DNA of 5,693 bases, taken from assembly GCA_945897655.1 (NCBI GenBank), contig CAMDHB010000239.1, positions 1 to 5,693 on the forward strand, read 5' to 3'. Under the pieces are notes generated by a model, which was not told the DNA's origin, searched no databases, and saw nothing but the letters and a program-made list of their open reading frames with translations. Position numbers and translations under genes: made by a program. This DNA is from Pseudorhodobacter antarcticus. GTDB lineage: Bacteria; Pseudomonadota; Alphaproteobacteria; Rhodobacterales; Rhodobacteraceae. Numbering within the stretch: the stretch's first letter is position 1; every line of letters starts with the position of its first letter. Below are positions 3,819 through 5,693 of the stretch, piece after piece.

Positions 3819-5156
3819 ATGTCCGATATTCTGATCAAGAATGCCGAGGCCGTGGTGACGATGAACGCCACCCGGGCCGAGATTGCGGGCGGCGATGTGC
3901 TGATCCGGGGTGGCGTGATTGCCGCCGTGGGGCAAGGGTTGCAGGCGCCGGGGGCGCAGGTGATCCAGGCGGCGGGCTGTGTGGTGACGCCGGGTTTGGT
4001 CAACACCCACCACCATCTGTACCAGACCCTGACACGGGCGGTCCCGGGCGGGCAGGACGCGCTGCTGTTTGGCTGGCTGAAAACGCTGTACCCGATCTGG
4101 GCCAACTTTGGCCCGGAAGAGATGTTTGTATCGGCCCAAGTGGGCCTTGCCGAGCTTGCCCTGTCGGGCTGTTCCATGACATCGGATCATCTTTACCTGT
4201 TCCCCAACGGCGCGCGTCTTGATGACACGATTGCAGCGGCGGGTGAGGTGGGGTTGCGGTTTCATCCGACCCGAGGGGCCATGTCGATTGGCGAAAGTGA
4301 CGGGGGTTTGCCGCCCGATAGCCTTGTCGAAAACGAACATTCGATCCTTGAAGATTGCATCCGTGTCGTCGATTCCTTTCACAATTCGAAGGATGGCGCG
4401 ATGGTGCGGGTTGGGTTGGCCCCGTGCTCACCCTTCAGCGTGACCCGCGATCTGATGCGCGAGGCGGCGCTTTTGGCGCGGGACAAGGGGGTGATGTTGC
4501 ACACCCATCTGGCCGAGAATGACGAGGATGTTGCCTATTCGCTGGCGCGGTTCGGTTGCCGTCCGGGGCAGTATGCCGAAGATCTGGGCTGGACAGGCGA
4601 TGATGTCTGGCACGCGCATTGCGTGAAACTGGATGCGGCCGAGATTGACCTTTTCGCCCGCACCGGCACCGGGGTTGCGCATTGCCCCTGTTCGAACTGC
4701 CGTCTTGGGTCGGGGATTGCGCCGGTTCGGGCGATGCGGGATGCCGGGGTCAAGGTGGGCTTGGGGGTTGATGGGTCGGCCAGCAATGATGCCGGCAATC
4801 TGGTGGCCGAGGCGCGGCAGGCGATGCTGTTGCAGCGCGTGGCCAATGGGGCCGATGCGATGGGCGCGCGGGAGGCGTTGGAGATTGCCACCTTGGGCGG
4901 GGCGCGGGTTCTGGGGCGCAGCGACTGCGGGTCGATCGAGGTGGGCAAGCGGGCGGATATTGCGGTCTGGGATGTGTCGGGGGTGGAGGCGGCGGGGTCC
5001 TGGGACCGGGTCGCCTTCCTTCTGGCCGGGCCGATGCGGGTGCGGGACCTGATCGTCGAGGGGCGGATTGTGGTGGCGGGCGGCCAGATGGCGACGATGG
5101 ATCTGGCGGCGGTGGTGGCGCGGCAGAACCTTCTGGCCCGGCGCTTGATGGGGTGA
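3819..5156 (+). CDS. 8-oxoguanine deaminase (amidohydrolase superfamily, COG0402)
   Basis: A 445-residue metal-dependent deaminase, the expected full length. 8-Oxoguanine deaminase converts oxidised guanine base to uric acid plus ammonia, a purine-salvage clean-up step in the cytosol. The amidohydrolase metal and catalytic residues are visible: HxH in PGLVNTHHH (H64, H66), H230 and E233 in HTHLAE, H267 in WHAHC, and D318 in GVDGSASND. The stretches HHLYQTLTRAVPGGQDA (65-81), SGCSMTSDHLYLFPNG (116-131), RFHPTRGAMSIGESDGGLPPD (147-167) and HCPCSNCRLGSGIAPVR (288-304) match what I know of Pseudomonas aeruginosa Pa0142, the founding enzyme, better than guanine, S-adenosylhomocysteine or atrazine-type deaminases. 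AGGGA (3808-3812) sits 6 nt before ATG 3819. rraB follows after 24 nt, suggesting an operon. Isocytosine- or guanine-type activity is the main alternative. Confidence 0.9.
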   Translation: MSDILIKNAEAVVTMNATRAEIAGGDVLIRGGVIAAVGQGLQAPGAQVIQAAGCVVTPGLVNTHHHLYQTLTRAVPGGQDALLFGWLKTLYPIWANFGPEEMFVSAQVGLAELALSGCSMTSDHLYLFPNGARLDDTIAAAGEVGLRFHPTRGAMSIGESDGGLPPDSLVENEHSILEDCIRVVDSFHNSKDGAMVRVGLAPCSPFSVTRDLMREAALLARDKGVMLHTHLAENDEDVAYSLARFGCRPGQYAEDLGWTGDDVWHAHCVKLDAAEIDLFARTGTGVAHCPCSNCRLGSGIAPVRAMRDAGVKVGLGVDGSASNDAGNLVAEARQAMLLQRVANGADAMGAREALEIATLGGARVLGRSDCGSIEVGKRADIAVWDVSGVEAAGSWDRVAFLLAGPMRVRDLIVEGRIVVAGGQMATMDLAAVVARQNLLARRLMG

Positions 5157-5170
5157 TAGGACGCCCAAAA

Positions 5171-5176
5171 GGGGAG
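5171..5176 (+). promoter_or_regulatory. Ribosome binding site before two adjacent ATGs of rraB
   Basis: GGGGAG ends one base before ATG 5178 and four bases before ATG 5181. The spacing favours 5181, but pairing with the AGGG part (5170-5173) would allow 5178. The two starts differ by one methionine. Confidence 0.5.
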
Positions 5177-5180
5177 CATG

Positions 5181-5501
5181 ATGGCCCATAATTATGACGC
5201 GCAGCGGCGCGAGACGTTCGAGACGTTCAAGTCGATCCCCAAGGGGCAGACCCTGCCCGAGGTGGCGGTGGTGGATTTCCTGTTCTTTGTGGAAGAGGAC
5301 GATGCCAACTGGAAGGCGTTTGAAAAGGCGCTGACTGGTAAGGGGTTCAAGGCGAAAAAGGATGGTGACACGATGGTCGCCTCTTACGGACCGATGCCCG
5401 TGACCCCGGACGCGATTTGGGAACGGGAAAGGGTCGCGACCGAGTTGGCGATTGCCTATGATTTTTACCCCGATGGGTGGGATTTGGGCGAGGATGACTA
5501 G
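5181..5501 (+). CDS. rraB: Ribonuclease E inhibitor RraB family protein
   Basis: A 106-residue acidic cytosolic protein (107 if ATG 5178 is used). RraB binds the C-terminal scaffold of RNase E in Escherichia coli and changes which RNAs are degraded. The family pattern is visible: VAVVDFLFFVEEDDANWKAFEKALTGKGF (about 28-56) gives the first strand and helix of the ferredoxin-like fold, and PVTPDAIWERERVATELAIAYDFYPDGWDLG (about 73-103) matches the conserved C-terminal helix ending in the DGW motif. It lacks the long acidic tail of the enterobacterial protein, as is common in alphaproteobacterial members. It lies 24 nt after the deaminase gene, so probably shares its transcript. The 20-bp palindrome begins inside its stop codon. 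Family call is good; RNase E binding in this organism is inferred. Confidence 0.85.
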   Translation: MAHNYDAQRRETFETFKSIPKGQTLPEVAVVDFLFFVEEDDANWKAFEKALTGKGFKAKKDGDTMVASYGPMPVTPDAIWERERVATELAIAYDFYPDGWDLGEDD

Positions 5502-5521
5502 CGTCCACATGTGGACGCTTT
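5500..5521 (+). terminator. 20-bp perfect palindrome on the rraB stop codon, probable weak terminator
   Basis: AGCGTCCACATGTGGACGCT (5500-5519) is a perfect palindrome with 10-bp arms. As RNA it folds to an 8-bp stem with a 4-nt CAUG loop, followed by only three Us (5519-5521). The A and G of the TAG stop lie in its left arm. It could end the deaminase-rraB transcript, protect its 3' end, or be a DNA-binding site, since the symmetry has no central gap. Confidence 0.45.
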
Positions 5522-5594
5522 GCAAAATTGTGTGAGATCAACGGGTTGTTTGGAGTTGTTAACCAACTGGCAAGGTTTCCCCTGACCTTTCTTC

Positions 5595-5619
5595 CACGAA
5601 TTGCCCAAAGCAATTCGTG
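5595..5619. repeat. Perfect 10-bp inverted repeat CACGAATTGC / GCAATTCGTG
   Basis: CACGAATTGC (5595-5604) and GCAATTCGTG (5610-5619) flank a 5-nt loop (CCAAA). There is no T-run on either side long enough for a strong terminator. A near-copy, CACGATTGC (5678-5686, one base shorter), recurs at the far end of the adjoining repeat, so the right arm has two possible partners. Confidence 0.7.
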
Positions 5620-5690
5620 ACGCGCCCGACCGCCCCCCGGGCGGGCGCGTTCCGCTTCCACCCGCGGTCGGGCGCATCACGATTGCTTTT
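5610..5690 (+). terminator. Large imperfect inverted repeat followed by TTTT (terminator or palindromic element)
   Basis: Positions 5610-5633 and 5664-5686 are inverted copies of each other over 24/23 bases, with one extra base and one C/A mismatch; the inner 12 bases (5622-5633 with 5664-5675) match perfectly. The 30-nt centre is GC-rich. TTTT (5687-5690) follows at once, as in an intrinsic terminator. The arms compete with two other hairpins: 5595-5604 with 5610-5619 (10 bp) and 5620-5628 with 5642-5650 (9 bp, perfect). The window ends at 5693, so the neighbour it serves is unseen. Confidence 0.5.
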
Positions 5691-5693
5691 CCC

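Noticed and set aside
3390..4382. A 330-codon minus-strand frame over the end of hisN and the start of the deaminase
   Set aside because: Low-complexity shadow composition, no ribosome binding site, and it overlaps two clear genes.
4428..5525. A 365-codon open frame on the minus strand opposite the deaminase and rraB
   Set aside because: It is rich in Pro, His and Arg with no recognisable motif, and covers two well-supported plus-strand genes; long antisense frames are expected in GC-rich coding DNA.
5559..5566. TTAACCAA as a CtrA half-site (TTAACCAT), inside AGTTG-TTAAC-CAACT
   Set aside because: One mismatch and no paired TTAA at 7 bp; too short to support without conservation data.

Overview
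The window is GC-rich, with compact genes, short spacers and AGGGA/GGAGG-type ribosome binding sites. Protein style and codon use point to an alphaproteobacterium, most likely Rhodobacteraceae (Rhodobacter/Paracoccus relatives). This is judged by eye, not by a search. I see no mobile element, tRNA, rRNA or CRISPR array.

Layout. (1) 35-1069, plus strand: a GNAT acetyltransferase and a small P-loop NTPase of the FlaR/adenylate-kinase-like group, in the same frame and 6 nt apart. (2) 1115-1837, minus strand: a seven-helix Bax inhibitor-1/YccA membrane protein, convergent with the P-loop gene, with a strong hairpin terminator (1073-1094) between them. (3) 1838-2454: a 617-bp gap without a convincing gene, dense in dyads, AT-rich towards its right end, and ending in a textbook sigma-54 (RpoN) promoter at 2398-2413. 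(4) 2455-2811: a small XRE/HTH regulator driven by that promoter. (5) 2897-3697: an inositol-monophosphatase-family enzyme, best read as HisN-type histidinol-phosphatase. (6) 3819-5156: an amidohydrolase very like 8-oxoguanine deaminase, followed 24 nt later by (7) an RraB-family RNase E inhibitor (5181-5501), probably one operon. (8) 5502-5693: gene-free, with a 20-bp palindrome on the rraB stop codon and a nest of overlapping inverted repeats ending in TTTT.

How it fits together. The genes are mostly housekeeping or stress functions and do not form one obvious pathway. The deaminase and RraB pair could link removal of oxidised guanine with control of RNA turnover, but that is inference. The most informative non-coding signal is the perfect -24/-12 promoter before the XRE gene. 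It puts an otherwise anonymous regulator under RpoN and an unseen enhancer-binding activator, with several candidate upstream sites in the long spacer. The second is the mutually exclusive set of inverted repeats at the right edge. I found no clear evidence of a wholly new multi-gene system.
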